From a virus: a stretch of 47,413 bases of DNA. The notes under the pieces are model-generated. The model did not search any database. It was not told where the DNA came from and saw only the letters and a program-made list of their open reading frames with translations. The translations under genes and the position numbers were made by a program. The DNA lies in IMG/VR virus record IMGVR_UViG_3300007504_000952, positions 1-47,413 of that record; one strand, 5' to 3'. Below are positions 45,620-47,413 of the stretch, piece after piece. Numbering within the stretch: the stretch's first letter is position 1; each line of letters opens with the position of its first letter.

Positions 45620-46135
45620 ATGTCCCGCGATGCTCTGTTCGGCTTTCTGCCCGCACCTGACGCGCCCGAGGCAGCGATCCTCGGCGTTCACTTTGCTCCG
45701 CTCGTCGCCGTTCGCTGCGGCGACGCCGCGATCCCGCGCACGGGCCGCGGCTCGGCGTTCCGGATCGCTGACAGCGGATCGATCCGTCTGCGCGAGCAGG
45801 GGTGCCAGATCGTGTGGGGCGATGCCGCACAGCTGCGCGAGCTGCTGCGACTGCCGCGGCCGTGCCGCGGCCGCATCGCGCTTCAGCTCGACAGCGGGCC
45901 GCGCGCCGCCGGCGACGCCGGCGACGCCGACACCGTGTATCGGGTCGACGGCCCGATGCGGGTGCGGCCGGGCCTGATCTTCGAGACGTTCAGCGACGGC
46001 GGCTGGCGGCCCGCTGAGCGGCTGCAGCGCCCGATCAAGCGGGCCGCCCGGGCCGAGCCCGCGACAGCAGAGCGCGAGCCGGTCAGCGCCGCACCTGCGC
46101 CCGCTACGGCGGCACAGAGCGACGGCACCGAATGA
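45620..46135 (+). CDS. Unknown protein, 171 residues
   Basis: ATG at 45620, five bases after AGGGG; a GTG at 45614 is less likely. Beta-rich N-terminal domain (EAAILGVHFAPLVAVRCGDA; IRLREQGCQIVWGDAAQLRE), then a Pro/Ala-rich acidic C-terminus. It lies between the dehydratase and the sulfotransferase-like genes and may be part of the same process or a virion component. It overlaps the next gene by four bases. Confidence 0.6.
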   Translation: MSRDALFGFLPAPDAPEAAILGVHFAPLVAVRCGDAAIPRTGRGSAFRIADSGSIRLREQGCQIVWGDAAQLRELLRLPRPCRGRIALQLDSGPRAAGDAGDADTVYRVDGPMRVRPGLIFETFSDGGWRPAERLQRPIKRAARAEPATAEREPVSAAPAPATAAQSDGTE

Positions 46136-46707
46136 GCGCGCCGCGCACGCTTCGCACTCTCGACGAGATCCGTTCGTCGCTCGGCCCGACACGTCAAATC
46201 ATCGTGACCGGCCCGCAGCGTAGCGGGACGACGTTCTCGGCGAAAGCGCTGGCCGCAACACTCGGCCGGGATTTCGTCGACGAGTCTGCGATCCGAGTCA
46301 GCCGCGTGGACGTGCTGACTCGGCTGCTCGCTGAGCAGCGCCCGTGGGTGCTACAGGCCCCGGGTCTTACGTTTATGCTGCACCACTTGCCGCCCGTCGA
46401 CGGGCTCGCGGTGATCTGGGTGCTCCGTCCGAGCGGCGAGATCGAAGCGAGCGAGCGGCGCGTTGGCTGGGCACAGCGCGGCGAGCCGGCGCACGAATTC
46501 GTCAAGTATCGGCACGTTCCGCGATGCCCGATCCGCTCGATCTCGCGGTTCAAGCTGTGGCATTGGCGATCATGGCAGGCCGCCGCGTGTCGTGCAGACT
46601 GCTACGAATTGCCGTACCATAGCGAGTATCTGCGCGGTCACTCTATGTTCATCGAGAAGCCCGGCCGGGACGGTTGGGGAATCAAACAGACAGAGCCCGA
46701 ATCATGA
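46132..46707 (+). CDS. Sulfotransferase-like P-loop protein
   Basis: 191 residues. IIVTGPQRSGTTFSAKAL (23-40) is the 5'-phosphosulfate-binding loop style of PAPS sulfotransferases (R-S-G-T-T instead of a GK-type Walker A). The later segment VIWVLRPSGEIEASERRVGW matches the Arg/Ser 3'-phosphate-binding strand and helix. It is shorter than the usual 250-350 residues, so it may bind another phosphorylated donor or be a minimal version. Neighbours are a sugar dehydratase and head-tail genes. Sulfation of a sugar or protein is inference. Confidence 0.65.
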   Translation: MSAPRTLRTLDEIRSSLGPTRQIIVTGPQRSGTTFSAKALAATLGRDFVDESAIRVSRVDVLTRLLAEQRPWVLQAPGLTFMLHHLPPVDGLAVIWVLRPSGEIEASERRVGWAQRGEPAHEFVKYRHVPRCPIRSISRFKLWHWRSWQAAACRADCYELPYHSEYLRGHSMFIEKPGRDGWGIKQTEPES

Positions 46708-47333
46708 TCTTCAGCTCAGCGAATCGCTATCTGGACGTGTATCGGCGCTCTGCGTTCGTTCTCGACGCTGCGACTGCGGCGGCGGCGATGACTCTGGACA
46801 GAGAGATCCGGGCCGAGTGCTTTCTGCAAGTCGAGATCGCCGGCGGCACAGACGGAACCGGATCGGTCACGATCACTGGAACAGCGCCCGACGACTCGGC
46901 GCAGGTCGAGTCGCTGACGTTCACCGGCAACGGGGCGCAGCAGACGACCGGCCGATGGAAGGCCGGAACGACGCCCACGATCGCGACAGCGGGTCTGCAC
47001 GATGAATCGTCGCCGCCGACGGTTGCGATCTCGACGGTCGGAGCAGACGGCGGCGCGCAGCTTCAGCGAACCGCCGTGGCGACGGGCCGGCCGGCGCTGT
47101 TTCGTCAGCGTGGCGGCGCAAACTGGCGAGCGGCGAAATCCGGCACCCACGAGTCGGGCTCGTTCGACGTTCTGATCGGATACGAGGAAGTCTGGACACC
47201 GCGTGTCGGCGACATCGTGATCGAGCCCGTGTCGGGCGATGAGTGGCTGATTCAGTCTGTGCAGGAAACCCGGATCGGGTTCGGCGTGTCTGCAGCTCAC
47301 TGGACGCTGAGTCTGACCCGCAGAGACACATGA
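46704..47333 (+). CDS. Probable head-closure or tail-joining protein
   Basis: 209 residues, ATGA overlap. An N-terminal immunoglobulin-like beta region (FLQVEIAGGTDGTGSVTITG; DSAQVESLTFTGNGAQQTTG) is followed by a domain like phage head-closure proteins (VGDIVIEPVSGDEWLIQSVQ). Its place after the connector agrees with that. The Ig-like part may be surface-exposed. Family inferred from pattern and order. Confidence 0.6.
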   Translation: MIFSSANRYLDVYRRSAFVLDAATAAAAMTLDREIRAECFLQVEIAGGTDGTGSVTITGTAPDDSAQVESLTFTGNGAQQTTGRWKAGTTPTIATAGLHDESSPPTVAISTVGADGGAQLQRTAVATGRPALFRQRGGANWRAAKSGTHESGSFDVLIGYEEVWTPRVGDIVIEPVSGDEWLIQSVQETRIGFGVSAAHWTLSLTRRDT

Positions 47334-47352
47334 TTGGCCCGCGCTGACGCGC

Positions 47353-47364
47353 GGTGATACAGTC
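47353..47364 (+). promoter_or_regulatory. GGTGATACAGTC promoter-like element, second copy
   Basis: Identical 12-mer to 43141-43152, here 26 bases before the last start codon, with GGAGG between. It lies in the 57-base gap after the head-closure candidate and should start the next transcript (tail genes). Confidence 0.55.
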
Positions 47365-47390
47365 TGTGCAGACACGCCCCTGGAGGTGAA

Positions 47391-47413
47391 ATGAGCGCAG
47401 AGTCAACGGGCCG
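47391..47413 (+). CDS. Start of the next gene, 3' partial
   Basis: ATG four bases after TGGAGG; only seven full codons (MSAESTG) are inside the window. The strong ribosome site and upstream promoter-like element support a real gene, probably a tail protein by position. Confidence 0.6.

Overview
The window reads as a large piece of a tailed double-stranded DNA phage (or prophage) genome. The evidence is an ordered set of phage replication, lysis, packaging, head and head-tail genes. They lie almost all on the + strand, with start/stop overlaps (mostly ATGA or GTGA) between neighbours and very little intergenic DNA. Base composition is high-GC, about two thirds by eye. GTG starts are common. 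Several small proteins carry a C-x2-C-G zinc-finger style common in actinobacteria and their phages, so a high-GC actinobacterial host is my best guess, not a demonstrated fact. Both ends cut a gene: the left end lies in an SF2 helicase and the right end just inside a new gene after the head-tail connector region. No tail, tape-measure, DNA polymerase or repressor gene is recognisable here, so the genome continues beyond the window.

Layout. 1-9.6 kb: recombination and replication (SF2 helicase, AddB/RecB-like nuclease, Sak4-like ATPase, SSB-like protein, replication initiator-like protein, primase-helicase), ending in a small serine recombinase. 9.7-16.9 kb: accessory early genes (ParB-like protein, PLD-like protein, HNH nuclease, RmlC-like sugar epimerase, RecD2/Dda-like helicase, zinc-finger protein). 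16.87-17.34 kb: one minus-strand gene, broken by a frameshift, encoding a jelly-roll-like domain. 17.4-22.8 kb: a run of small unknown genes ending in a beta-class DNA methyltransferase and three tiny genes. 22.8-23.8 kb: a 1 kb non-coding locus packed with palindromes and direct repeats. 23.8-29.9 kb: more small genes, interrupted by a lower-GC cassette with a complete C5-cytosine methyltransferase and a truncated partner gene, then an MT-A70-type methyltransferase. 29.9-32.5 kb: a sliding-clamp-like protein and an amidase endolysin. 32.8-47.4 kb: the late region, with a HTH protein (probable small terminase), ParB-like protein, ABC-ATPase/GNAT fusion of the Mom type, GpA-like terminase, portal-MuF fusion, protease-scaffold, major capsid protein, connector, an RmlB-like dehydratase, a sulfotransferase-like protein and a head-closure candidate.

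How it may work together. Early genes copy and recombine the genome. The three methyltransferases and the ParB/ABC-GNAT pair suggest heavy DNA modification against host restriction. The RmlC-like and RmlB-like enzymes plus the sulfotransferase-like protein could make or attach a modified sugar, possibly on the virion. Repeated non-coding elements give a glimpse of the regulatory network: an 18-bp element at 1331 and 13259, a GCTATAGC palindrome at 23.36 and 32.75 kb, TACAGTC before three late units, and a family of GC-rich terminators ending in GGGGCGTTC. The most unusual points are the Mom-like cassette beside the terminase, the sugar/sulfo genes inside the head-tail operon, the captured restriction-modification fragment, and the 23-kb palindrome locus that may hold the recombinase site or immunity control.
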